A DNA stretch of 64,000 nt from Pinirhizobacter sp036499745 (GTDB lineage Bacteria; Pseudomonadota; Gammaproteobacteria; Xanthomonadales; Rhodanobacteraceae): the NCBI RefSeq assembly GCF_036499745.1, contig NZ_DASYDG010000045.1, positions 1-64,000 of the forward strand. Direction: 5' to 3'. This document shows, one piece after another, positions 34,516-47,500 of this stretch. The notes beneath the pieces were generated by a model. That model ran no database searches. It was not told where the DNA came from and saw only the letters and a program-made list of their open reading frames with translations. The position numbers were made by a program, and so were the translations under genes. Each line of letters begins with the position of its first letter. The stretch's first letter is position 1.

Positions 34516-36894
34516 TCAGTGGAGGTCGGCGAGCATTTTCCTGGCGACGTCCTGTTGCATCTGGGTGCCTTCGGCCACGACCTCATCGAGCATGGCGCGG
34601 GCACCATCGGCATCGCCCATGTCCAGGTAGGCACGGGCCAGGTCAAGCTTGGTATCCACCGGATCGTCGCTGAAATTTTCAGCGCCCACGTCGTAGACGT
34701 CGACGGGGGCGACGGACGCCTCGTCAAACTTCCACGTACTGTTGGCGGCCTCTTCCTCGGCATCGGCGACATGCAGGTCGGTCGGTTCGCTGTGCGCGGG
34801 ATGGACATCCTCGTGCGCGGGCAGCGGTTCATCTACATGCGGCCCGAGGTCGACGTCGTCATGGAAGCTCGTCGGCGCCGGCGACTGCCCGGCAACGCGT
34901 GGTGGCGAAAGGTCGAAATTGAAGTGATATTCGCTGACTTTCTGCGGTGCATGCGGTACCGGCGGGATGTCGCCGGGCGGCGTCTCGTGATTCGCGTAGC
35001 GGCTGATGTCGAAGGCTTCCAATGCCGCGTCGTCTCCAGCCGCGTGGCTGGGTTGCACCTCGGGCGAAGCACCATGCGAGAACAGCGGGTGCTGCGGGGC
35101 GAGGTCTTCACCCATGCGCACCGCTTCTTGCCATTCTTCCTGCTCCACGTCCACCACATGGGCGTACATGGCCTCGGCGGCGGCCTCGAAGTGCTCGACG
35201 TCGCGGCGTTCGTAATACAGCGTGACCAGCTCCAGATGGAGGGCGACATCGTCTGGGTGCTCGGAAAGTTCGTCGAGCAGTTCGCGCTGGTCGATATCTT
35301 CCTCGTCGATGCCCGATTCATCGAACAACGGGGCATCGCCGAAGCGATCGGCCAGCGACGGGGCGGTAGCCACGGCAACGGCGGTCTTGCGACGACGGCC
35401 CAGCATGGCCAGCAACAGCAGAACGATCACCGCGCCGCCAGCCACGGCCCAGACCCATGGCTGCATGAACCAGGGCTCTTCTTCGGACACCGGTACCGGC
35501 CTTGCGGCGGCCGGCGTGGGCTTCTTGGCCGTCGGCACGGTGGCCGGGGCGGGCGCAGCGTGCTCGACCAGCGGGGTGGTGGTCAGTACCTGGCCGGCCG
35601 TGCCTGCCTTGGCAACCGAGGCGGTGGACGCCGCTGCCGGCGCGGCAGGCCTGGGCGCCGAGGCCGCGGCTTCGGGCGTTGCCACGGCGGCCACCGGAGG
35701 CGGCGCGGAGGCGGCGGCCGGCGGCAGGTTGGCAGCCTTGCGGGCGTCGGCCAGCTTCTTCTGGAGATCGGCGATCTGCGCGTCTTTCAGGGTGAGCAGG
35801 CGCTGGTTCTTCTGGTTGATGTTTTCCAGGTCATCAACCCGGGATTTCAGTTCCTCGCCCTGCTGGCGCAGCGAGGTGAGCGTTTCCTGCGAGCGGGCCA
35901 GGTCCTGCTGCAGGCTGGTCATGGCGGCGGCAACCTTGCCGTTACCGGCCTGGTTGCCCTTGGCAGGCACCAGCGCCAGGCGATCTTCCGCGGAGGCAGG
36001 GGCGGCCTTTGACGGTGCGTTGCCGGACGCGGCATCGGCGACCGAGGTGGGCTTGCGTGCCGTCATGCCACGCCAGTCTTCGTTCTGGCGACGCACCTGG
36101 CTGGAAGCCTCGGCAGTGGCGGTGGCCGAGAGGTCCTGGCTCGATGGCGCGCGGAGCACCACGCCAGCCTTCAGGGCGTTGATATTGTCGCGATAGAAGG
36201 CATCGGGGTTGGCCTGCTTGAGCGCCATCAGTGCCTGGTTCATGTCCACGCCGTTGCCCGAAAGCTGCTTGGCATAGGTGGAAAGGGTTTGGCCCTTCTG
36301 CACCGTGCCCAGGCTGGAACCGCCCTCGGCAGTGGTACGGGGCGCACGCGGCGCCCTGGCCGGCGACGGCGCCGCCGGTGCACTGGCGGCATGTTCGGGT
36401 ACCGGTGGACGGGCGGCAGGCGGGGTCGGTGCCTGTGTAGCGGCCGGAGCGGCTTGCTGGACGACCGCAGGAGCGGGCGCCGCGGCAGGGGCCGGTGCGC
36501 TGGCGGGGTCGAGCAACAGGGTGACTTCACGCACTACGGAGGTACCGCCACCGCCCTTCACGTCGAGCAGGAGGTCGATGTAGGGCTCGGAGATCGGCTG
36601 CACCGTGGTGACGCGGATCACCGACTGGCCCTTGGCGTTGGTGACCACGGCAAACTGCACGCCCTGGGGTATACCGCTGCGATCGATGCCGGCGCGGGCG
36701 TAGGCCTCGACCGAGGCCAGGCTTACCTGCACGTTCTTGATGTCGCCAGGAGCCTGGGAAACCAGCGGGATTTCAGCCACCAACGGCTGATCCAGGTTGG
36801 ACTTGACCTGCACGGCGCCCAGACTCTGCGCGGCGGCGTACTGGGAGGCCAGCGCGAGCGCCAGTGCCACCGAAAGCTTCAACGGACGACTCAT
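34516..36894 (-). CDS. fimV: FimV-like pilus assembly/polar hub protein
   Basis: A 792-residue inner-membrane protein. It has a signal peptide (1-22), a FimV N-terminal domain (QSLGAVQVKSNLDQPLVAEIPL), a LysM-like peptidoglycan-binding segment near 195-250 (GTVQKGQTLSTYAKQL), a coiled coil near 318-380, Ala/Pro-rich linkers, one membrane helix near 476-497 and a cytosolic acidic part ending in a FimV C-terminal TPR-like motif (TKLDLARAYLDMGDADGARAMLDEV type). FimV organises the cell pole, twitching motility and type II secretion in Pseudomonas. The start at 36894 follows GGGGGAA; a longer frame to 37185 lacks support. Gene order asd-fimV-truA is conserved. Confidence 0.92.
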   Translation of the reverse strand: MSRPLKLSVALALALASQYAAAQSLGAVQVKSNLDQPLVAEIPLVSQAPGDIKNVQVSLASVEAYARAGIDRSGIPQGVQFAVVTNAKGQSVIRVTTVQPISEPYIDLLLDVKGGGGTSVVREVTLLLDPASAPAPAAAPAPAVVQQAAPAATQAPTPPAARPPVPEHAASAPAAPSPARAPRAPRTTAEGGSSLGTVQKGQTLSTYAKQLSGNGVDMNQALMALKQANPDAFYRDNINALKAGVVLRAPSSQDLSATATAEASSQVRRQNEDWRGMTARKPTSVADAASGNAPSKAAPASAEDRLALVPAKGNQAGNGKVAAAMTSLQQDLARSQETLTSLRQQGEELKSRVDDLENINQKNQRLLTLKDAQIADLQKKLADARKAANLPPAAASAPPPVAAVATPEAAASAPRPAAPAAASTASVAKAGTAGQVLTTTPLVEHAAPAPATVPTAKKPTPAAARPVPVSEEEPWFMQPWVWAVAGGAVIVLLLLAMLGRRRKTAVAVATAPSLADRFGDAPLFDESGIDEEDIDQRELLDELSEHPDDVALHLELVTLYYERRDVEHFEAAAEAMYAHVVDVEQEEWQEAVRMGEDLAPQHPLFSHGASPEVQPSHAAGDDAALEAFDISRYANHETPPGDIPPVPHAPQKVSEYHFNFDLSPPRVAGQSPAPTSFHDDVDLGPHVDEPLPAHEDVHPAHSEPTDLHVADAEEEAANSTWKFDEASVAPVDVYDVGAENFSDDPVDTKLDLARAYLDMGDADGARAMLDEVVAEGTQMQQDVARKMLADLH

Positions 36895-37048
36895 CTTAAG
36901 TATTCCCCCGGTTAACCAATGACAGGCCCGGCTCCCCTCGAGAAGGCTTGCCATCGCTAGGGCGCAAGAGTAATGCAGGCCCTTTACAAACAACAATAGG
37001 CGGCACAGGCAGTTACGCGACAACGTTAAGGCCGTCATAAAACTTCGG

Positions 37049-37342
37049 TCAGTGGCCCCCGCCCCCCGCCGAGGTCGCCTTGGCGGGATGGGCTGCAGCT
37101 GTGGCGGCACGGGCCTGGGCCAGTTGCCGCTCAAGGTCGGCAATGGTGTCGTCCTTCGCCTTGAGCTCGGCATCGGCCTTGGCACTGTTGGCCTCCAGCG
37201 TATCCACGCGCTGGTGCAGATCCTTCACCTGCGCCCCCTGGGTTGCCGTCTGAGCCTGTACCTGACGCACCTTCGATGTGTCGTCCTGGGCCCAGGTGGT
37301 GGCAACGATGGCCAGCAGCGCAAAGCCAAGGGTGAATTTCAT
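37049..37342 (-). CDS. Small exported coiled-coil protein
   Basis: A 97-residue protein with a signal peptide (MKFTLGFALLAIVATTWAQ) and a heptad-rich body from about residue 25 to 80 (HQRVDTLEANSAKADAELKAKDDTIADLERQ), ending in an Ala/Gly tail. ATG at 37342 is preferred over 37360 because the signal peptide starts there. It lies between asd and fimV on the same strand and could work with FimV in the periplasm (inference from position and the shared coiled-coil character). Confidence 0.68.
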   Translation of the reverse strand: MKFTLGFALLAIVATTWAQDDTSKVRQVQAQTATQGAQVKDLHQRVDTLEANSAKADAELKAKDDTIADLERQLAQARAATAAAHPAKATSAGGGGH

Positions 37343-37362
37343 CGACGGTGCGAAGGTCATGT

Positions 37363-38391
37363 CTAGAGGTAGTCCGTGATCAGGATTTCAGCAATCTGCA
37401 CGGCGTTCAGTGCCGCGCCCTTGCGGATGTTGTCCGAGACGATCCAGAGGTTCAATCCGTTGTCGTGGGAAATATCCTGGCGGATGCGTCCGACGAAGAC
37501 TTCGTCCTTTCCGGCCGCGTCGCTCACCGGCGTGGGATAGCCTCCCGCCTTGCGCTCGTCGATCACCACCACGCCCGGCGCCGATTCAAGCAGGCTACGC
37601 GCCGTGTCGGCGTCGATCGGATCGCGCGTTTCGATGTGAACAGCCTCGGCATGGCCATAGAACACCGGCACGCGCACCGCGGTGGGATTCACGCGGATGC
37701 TCTCGTCCTCGAGGATCTTGCGCGTCTCCCACACCATCTTCATTTCTTCCTTGGTGTAGCCGTTGGGCTGGAAGTCGTCGATGTGGGGGATCACGTTGAA
37801 GGCGATCTGCTTGCTGAACTTCGACGGTTCCGCTTCCTGGAAATTGAGTAGCGCCGCCGTCTGTTTGGCCAGTTCATCCATCCCTGAGCGCCCTGCCCCG
37901 GAAACCGACTGGTAGGTGGCCACGTTGATGCGCTCGATGCCCACGGCGCGGTGGATCGGCGCCAGCGCCACCAGCATCTGCATCGTGGAGCAATTGGGGT
38001 TGGCGATGATGCCGCGCGTCTCGTACTGGGCGATGGCATGCGGATTGACTTCGCTCACCACCAGCGGGATGTCGTCCTGGTAGCGAAACTCCGACGTGTT
38101 GTCGATCACCACGGCACCAGCGGCGGCGGCGCGCGGAGCATGCTCACGGCTCACCGAGCCACCGGCGGAGAAAAACGCAATATCCACGCCGGCGAAATCG
38201 AAGTCGGCGAGGTTTTTGACCACGACCTGTTTGCCCGCGAAGTCGACCTTGCCACCGGCAGTACGCTCGCTGGCAAGCGGGATCAGCTCGCCCACGGGGA
38301 AATCGCGCTCGGCCAGCACGGAGAGCAGTGTTTCGCCGACGGCTCCGGTGGCGCCGACGATGGCGACGTTGTACGAGGTCTTCTTGCTCAT
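37363..38391 (-). CDS. asd: Aspartate-semialdehyde dehydrogenase
   Basis: A 342-residue enzyme reducing aspartyl phosphate to the semialdehyde for lysine/DAP, threonine and methionine synthesis. It has the NADP site VAIVGATGAVGETLL, SAGGSVS, the active-site Cys in IANPNCSTMQM and the catalytic His in RVPVFYGHAEAVHIET. Length is normal. It is followed by the coiled-coil gene 20 bp later and then fimV. Confidence 0.96.
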   Translation of the reverse strand: MSKKTSYNVAIVGATGAVGETLLSVLAERDFPVGELIPLASERTAGGKVDFAGKQVVVKNLADFDFAGVDIAFFSAGGSVSREHAPRAAAAGAVVIDNTSEFRYQDDIPLVVSEVNPHAIAQYETRGIIANPNCSTMQMLVALAPIHRAVGIERINVATYQSVSGAGRSGMDELAKQTAALLNFQEAEPSKFSKQIAFNVIPHIDDFQPNGYTKEEMKMVWETRKILEDESIRVNPTAVRVPVFYGHAEAVHIETRDPIDADTARSLLESAPGVVVIDERKAGGYPTPVSDAAGKDEVFVGRIRQDISHDNGLNLWIVSDNIRKGAALNAVQIAEILITDYL

Positions 38392-38430
38392 GGGTCCTTC
38401 AATGCGTTCGTAGGTCGGGGAAAGGAATAG

Positions 38431-39408
38431 TCAGACGACGCGGCTGGGCGGCTTGCCGGCATGGGGTCCATGGCCGAAGAAGGCCAGCACGTTGTCGACG
38501 GCAAGCGCGGCCATGGCGCGACGGGTGCGCCCGCTGGCGCTGGCGATATGCGGGGACAGTACCACGTTGTCCAGCGCCATCAGCGCCGGATGCACCGCGG
38601 GCTCGCCCTCGAATACATCCAGCCCCGCTGCCGCCAGCCGCCCATCGGCAAGCGCGGCGGCGAGGGCGGAGTCGTCGACGATGCCGCCGCGGGCGATATT
38701 CACCAGGGTGGCCGAGGGTTTCATCATGGCCAGTTCCGCGGCGCCGATGGCGTGGCGGCTTTCGGCGGTAAGCGGCAGTACCAGCATCAGGTGGTCGGCC
38801 TGACGCAGCAGCGTGGCTTTATCGACATAGTGTGCATTCACCGCGTGCTCGAGTCCTGCATCCAGGCGCGAACGGTTGTGGTAAATCACCTTCATGTCGA
38901 AGCCTGAGGCACGGCGGGCAATGGCCTGGCCGATGCGTCCCATGCCAAGGATGCCCAGGGTGCTGCCGTGCAGGTCCATGCCCATCCATTGGTCGAAGCG
39001 CGTGCCATGCCAGTACCCGGCTCGCAGCCAACGCTCGGCGGCACCGACACGGCGGGCAGCCGCCATCATCAGCGCCCAGGCGTAATCGGCGGTGGTATCG
39101 GTCAGGACATCGGGCGTATTGGAGGCTGCCACGCCATGGGCGCGCATGGCATCGAGGTCGAAGTTGTTGTACCCCACGCTCACGTTGGCGACGAATTTCA
39201 GGTGCGGCGCCCGGGAGAGCACACGATCATCGATACGGTCGGCCAGGCCCGTGACGGCGGCCGACATGCCATGCAGCCGGCCGACCAGGTCGTCGATCGA
39301 GAATGCGCGGGTTTCAGGCTCCGCATGCACGTCGAACACGGGCTCCAGGCGGGCGATGATGTCCGGGAACAGCGGGCGCGAGACCCACACTTTCGGTTTG
39401 TCGCCCAT
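38431..39408 (-). CDS. D-2-hydroxyacid dehydrogenase (glyoxylate/hydroxypyruvate reductase type)
   Basis: A 325-residue NAD(P)-dependent dehydrogenase. It has the dinucleotide motif LGILGMGRIGQAIA (near residue 150), the catalytic Arg in NIARGGIVDD, Glu in GLDVFEGEP and His in LSPHIASA. The sequence is of the GhrB/GyaR type (VANVSVGYNNFD). The ATG at 39408 gives a normal N-terminus (KPKVWVSRPLFPD); the longer frame overlaps aroC and is rejected. It follows aroC by 31 bp. Confidence 0.92.
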   Translation of the reverse strand: MGDKPKVWVSRPLFPDIIARLEPVFDVHAEPETRAFSIDDLVGRLHGMSAAVTGLADRIDDRVLSRAPHLKFVANVSVGYNNFDLDAMRAHGVAASNTPDVLTDTTADYAWALMMAAARRVGAAERWLRAGYWHGTRFDQWMGMDLHGSTLGILGMGRIGQAIARRASGFDMKVIYHNRSRLDAGLEHAVNAHYVDKATLLRQADHLMLVLPLTAESRHAIGAAELAMMKPSATLVNIARGGIVDDSALAAALADGRLAAAGLDVFEGEPAVHPALMALDNVVLSPHIASASGRTRRAMAALAVDNVLAFFGHGPHAGKPPSRVV

Positions 39409-39439
39409 CGTTGTGATGTTATTCCCGTTGGTTGGATTT

Positions 39440-40528
<1,089 letters not shown>

Positions 40529-40540
40529 GGCGCGCGTTTC

Positions 40541-41461
40541 CTACAGGTGTCGTGACTGGCGCAGTTCGCGGATGCCAGCGGCGTGGTCAATGAGGTCCCG
40601 CCGCTCAAGCGCAAAGATGCCCATCTGGCCTACCTTGAACTCCAGCCAGACGAACGGCAGGTTCGGCAGCAGTTCCACCAGCGTCCGTTCGCTGTCACCC
40701 ACTTCCACGATGATCAGCCCGTCGTCGGTGAGATGATCGGCCGCTTCGTCGAGCATGCGCACGGTGAGGTCGAGTCCATCATCACCGGACGTTAGACCAA
40801 GGGCGGGTTCGTGGCTGTATTCAGGCGGAAGCGCTGCGTATTCGTCGTGGGTAACATAAGGCGGATTGGATACGATCAGATCGTATTTTTCACCGGCGAG
40901 GCCGGCGAACAGGTCGCTCTGTACCGCGCGCACGCGATCGGCCTGCTGGAAAGTGATGTTCTCGCGCGCCAGCGACAGCGCCTCGGGACTGATGTCGGCG
41001 ATGTCCACCTGCCATTCCGGGTTGTACTCGGCCATGGCGATGCCGATGCAGCCGGAGCCCGTGCACATGTCCAACGCACGCTCCACCGACCGGCCGTCCA
41101 GCCATGGCGAGAATCCGCCTTCGATCAGTTCGGCAATGGGGGAGCGCGGCACCAGCGCACGGTGATCGCTTTTGAACTTCATGCCGGCGAACCAGGTTTC
41201 ACCCACCAGATAGGCCACGGGCAGGCGCTCGGTGACGCGGCGCTCGATCAATGCCAGCAGTTTGCTGCGCTCATCACGGGTAAGCCGGCCCGCGCCATAA
41301 GCCGGGGGGATGTCCGGCGGCAAGTGCACCGCGGCCAGCACCAGGTGGGTGGCCTCGTCGATCGGGTTGTCGTGGCTGTGGCCGAAAGTGAGGCCGGCCG
41401 CCGAGAACCGGCTGGCCGCGTAGCGGATGAAATCGATGATGGTGGCAAGTTCGTCGGTCAC
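40541..41461 (-). CDS. prmB: 50S ribosomal protein L3 glutamine methyltransferase
   Basis: A 306-residue SAM-dependent methyltransferase with motif I LDMCTGSGCIGIA, motif IV SNPPYV and an N-terminal substrate helix bundle. PrmB is chosen over PrmC because of the N-terminal IDFIRYAASRFSAAGLTFGHS and the pairing with aroC. The GTG at 41461 fits the conserved beginning (TDELATIIDF); an in-frame TTG at 41494 is less likely. Confidence 0.92.
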   Translation of the reverse strand: MTDELATIIDFIRYAASRFSAAGLTFGHSHDNPIDEATHLVLAAVHLPPDIPPAYGAGRLTRDERSKLLALIERRVTERLPVAYLVGETWFAGMKFKSDHRALVPRSPIAELIEGGFSPWLDGRSVERALDMCTGSGCIGIAMAEYNPEWQVDIADISPEALSLARENITFQQADRVRAVQSDLFAGLAGEKYDLIVSNPPYVTHDEYAALPPEYSHEPALGLTSGDDGLDLTVRMLDEAADHLTDDGLIIVEVGDSERTLVELLPNLPFVWLEFKVGQMGIFALERRDLIDHAAGIRELRQSRHL

Positions 41462-41543
41462 GGGAGCGCTTTGCAGCCAGGGGCAAGGCGGCAAGTATAG
41501 GGGACGCCGCCGGACGAAGCCTTGCCGACAGCGCCCCTCGCCC

Positions 41544-44500
41544 TCAAAACTCCATGCGCACGCCCAGGTTCAGGCCCCAGCCGCGCAGGCCCGTATCGTT
41601 CAACTCCTTCTGGTAGTCACCCTCGCCATAGATGGAGAACATACGGTTGAACGACCAGGTGCCGCCGACGCCAAGTTCCAGCGCTCGGCCGTAGCGGCCA
41701 CCGTCGAAAGCCTGGGAGATATCCGTGCCCGCTGCGCCCACGGTGACCTGGGCGCGGTCGCCCCAGCCCTGAAGGTAGTTCAGCCGGACATAGGGCGTGC
41801 GCTGCCGTCCATCACCACTGTCCCAGGTGCGATACGCACGCACACCTGCCCTGCCGATCACCTGGTCGATGTCACGCCAGGCGACGGTGCTGTTATCCAC
41901 ATCCACCAGGCTGTCGGTCTGCAGGTGCTGCCGGGTCAACTGCAGCTGCGGCTCGATCACGTAGCCGCTGTCCAGGTGCCACGGATAGCCGGTCTCCACC
42001 GACCCATTCCAGCCGTTGGCGCGTACATGGGCCATGTCCACGCCACGCATGGGCGTGCTTATGTCCCCGCTGTGGCGATCGCCTGACGCCATGGCGTCGA
42101 CGTAGAAGCCATTGGCATGCTCCCACGTAACAAACATGGCGAAACTGTTGGTGGTGAACTTACCGTGGCTGTCACCATCCAGGGCGTGTGGGTCAAGGCG
42201 CGTAGTGCCATGGGTGAAAGCCACTCCACCTCGCAAGGTGCCGCTGTCGCCATCAAGGTCCAGGATGTTCGTGCCCACCTGGAACGCATGCGTGTCCAGG
42301 TCGAAGTCGTAGCCGTACTGCTGGAACGAGCGGTCACTGTTGTAGCGGTAGTTGCCGCCGATATACCGCGCGAACACTTCACCGCCGGTGCTTTCCGGCC
42401 CCTGCGCGGCCTGCCGGATCTCGCCCAGGCGCTTATGCAGGTTGTCCATCGTCTCGTATGAGAACTCCAAGAGAGCCGTGGGCGTGGAGATATAGGCCGG
42501 CACCTGGGGTGTCACGGCACGTCGCCCAGGTGCGCAACTGTCGATGCCGTCGCTGACACACCCATCGGCCAGTGCCACCGATGGCGGGCTAGCCGCAGTC
42601 GTTCCGATCGGTACTTCCGGCAGCACGGGGTTTGCCGGTGCGCCCGGCGGCGGCGTGGCTGCCGGATTGCGTGGTGTCACCGCCGTACAGTTGTCCTGGC
42701 AAATATAAAGATTGGCCAGTCGGTAGTCCCAGAACCGGTTGCCTGCCGTGGCGCCCCTTACCACGCGCTGGCTGGCATCGGCGGCGCCCGGCTCGAACGC
42801 ATACAACACGTACTGCCAGGGTCCCGCTGCAACGTAACCACCCTTCAGCCGGAAGGCATCCGCCGTGGACGTGCCGCCTACCTGCACCAGTGATATGCCT
42901 TCGGTGGCATCCGGGGCACTGTTGTGATTGAAATCGGTCAGGGCGCCGGTACTGGCACTAGCCGGCGCTACCGAAATCAACGTCGGGCCACCCGGTGTGG
43001 TGGCATTTCCGTTCACCAGCATCCGATCGGTCTCCTGCACGCCCAGCAGGCCGCCCTCGTTGAGCGTACTGCCCAGCAGCAGGCTGCCACCGCCGGAGAT
43101 GTACTGGCCGTCGACGGTAAGGGTGTTTCCCGGCGAACCGGCACCGTTGGTGAGATCGATGGTGCCCGCGTTTGTCAGGTTCGCCGACAGTGGCGTGGGC
43201 GAGGACACCACAGGATGGACGTTGTCGCCGGCAAACAGCGTCGAGGAGCCGTCGATGTCGACGTCACTGCCGGCGAGCTTGAGGCCGGCGGTGAGCGTGA
43301 AGGCCGTGCCGTCGTGGAAGTCGATCGTGTTCCAACCACCGCCGAAGTTCACGCCTTGCGCAAGGTTGTCACTGGCGAACGAGCCGCCACGCGACTGGAT
43401 ATTGGAAAGCGTCAACGCATTGCCGCTGCCCGAACCGGACAGCAGGTGATAGGTATCGGCCAGGTCCACGCCCTGCACCAGCGCGGTATTGCCTGGCCCG
43501 GCGCCCATGGTCAGGCCTCCCTCCAGGCTGCCACCAGTCCAGGTGAAACTGTCCGCTCCTGGACCTGTGGCAACTTCGCCACGAAGCGCGCCACCGCCAA
43601 GCGTGACGCTGTCGTTGCCCGCGCTACCGGCGACGGCGATGCCTGTGTGGTCACGCGCAGTGATGGTGCCGGTGTTGGTGAACGAGGTGCCCGTACCGTT
43701 GGAAAGGTCGACCACGGGGGCAACGGTGCTCAACGAGGTGAGCGTTCCGGTGTTCTTGGTGGTCTTGGCCGTTCCCGCTACCAGTGCCGCACCGCCTGCC
43801 GCATGGGTCACATTGGCAGTGGCAGCCGTAGTGACATTGCCCGTGGTCAGTGCCTGCAGGCCGATACCACCTGCCCCGGTCACCTGGGCAAGATATCCCG
43901 GGCCGAACGCCAGGTCCTCGCTGCCTGGTGAGCCGTCGGCGCGGCGATAGGCATAACCGACACCGCTTCCGGTGACATTGAAGGTCACCGTGGATGCCGG
44001 ATCGATAGCGGTGGCCGTACGCAGGCCCGCACCGTTGGCAACGTTGAATGTTACGTCGTCGAGCCGGATGCCACCGATCTCGGCGGCGTTCTCGATGCCG
44101 TTTCCGGTACCCAGCGTGGTGATGGTGGAGCCCGACGCCATCAACGAGGCAGCCCCGGTATCCACCAGAATGCCGTGCGCTGCACCGCCGGCGGTAATCG
44201 TGGTGTCGCCAGTGCCGATGGTGAGTTCGGCGCCGCCGAGCACACGCACCGCGGCAAGGCCAGTATCGGCCGTGATGCGGCCTCCCGGTGCCAGGTTCTG
44301 CGCACCAGCGCCTTCGACGCGGACACCCGTGCCGTTGCTGACATGCACGAGTCCCGAATTGGCAAGCGTACCTCCCGCCTGCACCACCACGCCCGTGGCG
44401 CCGACGCCAGTAAGGTCGATCGAGCCGCTATTGATGAGGCTGCCGAGATTGCGCGCGATGAACCCGGTGGTGCCGGCACCTGCGCCCGTCACCGACGATT

Positions 44501-47500
44501 GATTGGTCAGCGTGGTCGCCACGGGCGCTCGGGCAGGTGCACCGGTCAGGTCAAGCGCCTGGCCGTCCACGATACCGCCCAGTGATGCCGGTCCCGACAG
44601 CACGACGGACGACCCGGCACCCAATGTCGACGCAGCACCACCCCGCGACTCCACTGCCGCTGCGCCATTGCCGGTGACCGTGATTGATGTATTGGAAAGG
44701 ATGGCGTTGGTCCCCGTACCCGATGCGACCAGTGCGCGTGATCCAGCGCCGGACGCTGTAAGTGTAGAGGGCGATGATTGGGTGAGCGCGGCGCCGTCGT
44801 CGAGCCTGTAGATGGTGCTACGCGCGGTGTTGGCATTGAGCGTCGACAGCGCGCTGTTGATCTTCGAACCGGCGCCTGAGCCATGGAAGGCGATCTGGTC
44901 GGTGTTGCCAAAAGTCGGCACCACACCGGAAGCCACATTCAGCGTGCCTCCTGCCGCTTCCGCGCCGATCGCGCCCACACCCGTCATCTGCAGGGTTGAG
45001 CCGGCATTGAGGTTGACCACGGCACGCGTACCCTGCGCCACGGCCCCGCGCGTGCGGGCTGCGATGCTGCCAGCGGCGATGGTGAGTTGGCCGGTGTTGT
45101 TCGCGGTGGTCGCCGCCGTCGCACCCGTGGCATCGGCACGGATGCCGGTGCCGCCGCCGGTCACGGAGATATTCCCGCTATTGGTGGCCGTGGCACCGGT
45201 CTGCACCAGGATGCCCGTGCTTCCTGCCCCGCCGAAGGCGATGTTGCCGCTGTTGGTGAGCTTGCCGTTGTTGCGAGCGATGTACCCGGTGAGGCTGGGT
45301 GCCGTGGAGTTGAGCGCCGCCAGTGTCGTCAGGGTCGTGCTTGCCACTGGCGTACCCGTGCCCTTGGCGAACAGATCGTGTTTCTGGCCGTCGACGATCG
45401 CGGCCACCGCCCCGGTGCCGGTGAGGTTCATGGTGGTAGCGGCATCAATCGTGCCGATGGCACCGCCTTCGACCAGGACACCCGTCGCTCCGGCGCCGTC
45501 GACGTTGAAGGTGGCATTACGCGTATTGACCGCTGTGCCCGATGCGCCGGTGCCCAGCACCGCGATGCTGTTGGCGCCCGAGGCGCGAACCGTCAGCCCG
45601 GTGCCGTCGAACGTGGCCCCATTCTCCAGCCGGAACAGGTTGGACCGCGGCGTGGTGACATCAAGCAGGGCGCCGGGGGCCACGTTGATGTGCGCATTGG
45701 GGCCGTAGGCAAAGAAACCGATTTCGTCGGTGCCGGCGAAGGTCGGCACCGACGTGGCGGCCACGTTGACCGTGGCACGCCCACGCGCATGGATACCGAT
45801 GGCACCCGTGCCCAGCAGGTTGACCGCACCTGCGAGGTTGGCGGTGGAGGTTCCCGTGCCCTGGCCCTCGGCCCAGACGCCGTAGTTCCGCGTGCCGCTG
45901 CCGGGGTCCGCGCCGCCGGCTACATTGATCGTGCCTGCCGACGACGCAGCCGACGATGCCGCTCCGGTACTTGTCAGCTGGATGCCGATGCCATTAACGC
46001 CGTTGAGGTTGATCGTCCCGCCATTGGCGATGTCGCCACCGCTGCCGGCGCCGGCGTTGGTCACCTGCATGCCCACGTTGAGCCTGGGGACGGTGGTTGC
46101 ATTGCCGTTGACATCGATCACGCCGTCGTTGTGGACCACCGCGGTCGGCGCGCCGTTTACATTCATCGCGGCGGCATTCTGCGTGAGCGCCCCGATGACG
46201 ATGTGCCCGGCATTGGTGACATGTGCGTTGGCGTTGACGGTAATCCCGGTGGAAAGCGACTGCTGGTTCAGGGCGACGTCCGCGGCAGCGGCGCCTGTGG
46301 TGAATTGCGGGGCGCGGCCCAGGTAGATGAGCCCGTTGGCCTGGTTGGTGAAGGTGCTCGTGTCGTCATCGACGCGCACTCCCGTCAACGAGCCGTTGGA
46401 GCGGGACCCTGTGACACCGAGGTTCATCGTTCCGCTGTTGATGGCGCTCGATCCACCGGACACGCGCACGCCCACCGCCGCGCCAGCCCCGTTGGTCGTA
46501 CCCAGTGCCAGGTTGAGCACACCGGTATTGGAAAAATCGCTCGCGCCGCTCAGATCGACGCCAAACCCACTATATGAGCTGCCAGTCGGGGCTGCCGTTC
46601 CGTTGCGGAACAGACCGTTGTTAAGCACGCCATTGTTTGCCGCATGGCTGGCCGACGTCACCAGCATCGTGGTGCCGTCACCAGTGGTGTGCGTCGTCGA
46701 CAACATGCCGTTGTTGGTGATGGTGGCGCCCTGCTCGGCGCGCATCGCACCCCCATTGGAATTGACCACTTCCAGCTGTCCCGGCGCTGCCACCGTACCT
46801 GTGGCCTGTGCGCCAACGGCATGCACGACCACACGCAGCCCGATCGGCTGGAACACTTCATCGGTGCTGCCAGTGGCAGTGATTCCGTAATCGATGTTTT
46901 GCGTGGCGGTGGTAACCGCCTTGCTGAATTCGGTGTTGTAGTTGGCCGGATCCAGGTTGCCCGCTTGCAACTGGGTGATCAGGAAATTGTTGTAGGCCTG
47001 CAATTGCGCAGCGTTGGTCACCGTGTGCGAGGTGGTCATCCCATCGACTGTGGTGACGTTGAAGGTGCCGCCGTAGGTCACCACGTTGGTCACCGCGAAC
47101 AGCCGGTCGGCGTCGTTGGGCGTGGCCGCGGTGCCACTGAACGTGATGCGGTTGACCGAGTTCCAGTTGATCGCACTGGCATTGCCCGCTGTTCCGTCGG
47201 CGTAGAACATCGACGTCTGCTTGGCATTGATGGTCCAGCCATTGGTAGCGGCCGTCGGCCCGCTCGCTGGCGTGCCGATGCCCACGTTCATCGTGCCCCC
47301 GGCGGAGGTGATGGTGCCTACGCGCATGTTGATGTACTGGCCGCCATTGACCAGCACGACGTCCGGCACGGTGCTGGTGTAAGCCACCGGGGCGATGTTC
47401 ACCAGGTTGGCGGTGGAATACGTCGACACTACGCGATTGCCGCCGGTGATCGTGTCGGGAACCGTCACCCCGAACGATTGCGGCCCGGGTGACAATCGCT

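Noticed and set aside
34192..36012. A 606-codon plus-strand frame opposite fimV and truA
   Set aside because: It is antisense to two well-supported genes and has low-complexity Arg/Gly composition typical of GC-rich shadows.
43972..46577. Long plus-strand frames opposite the autotransporter (such as 45087-46577)
   Set aside because: They mirror the repetitive Gly/Thr/Ala codons of the passenger and have no ribosome site or recognisable domain.
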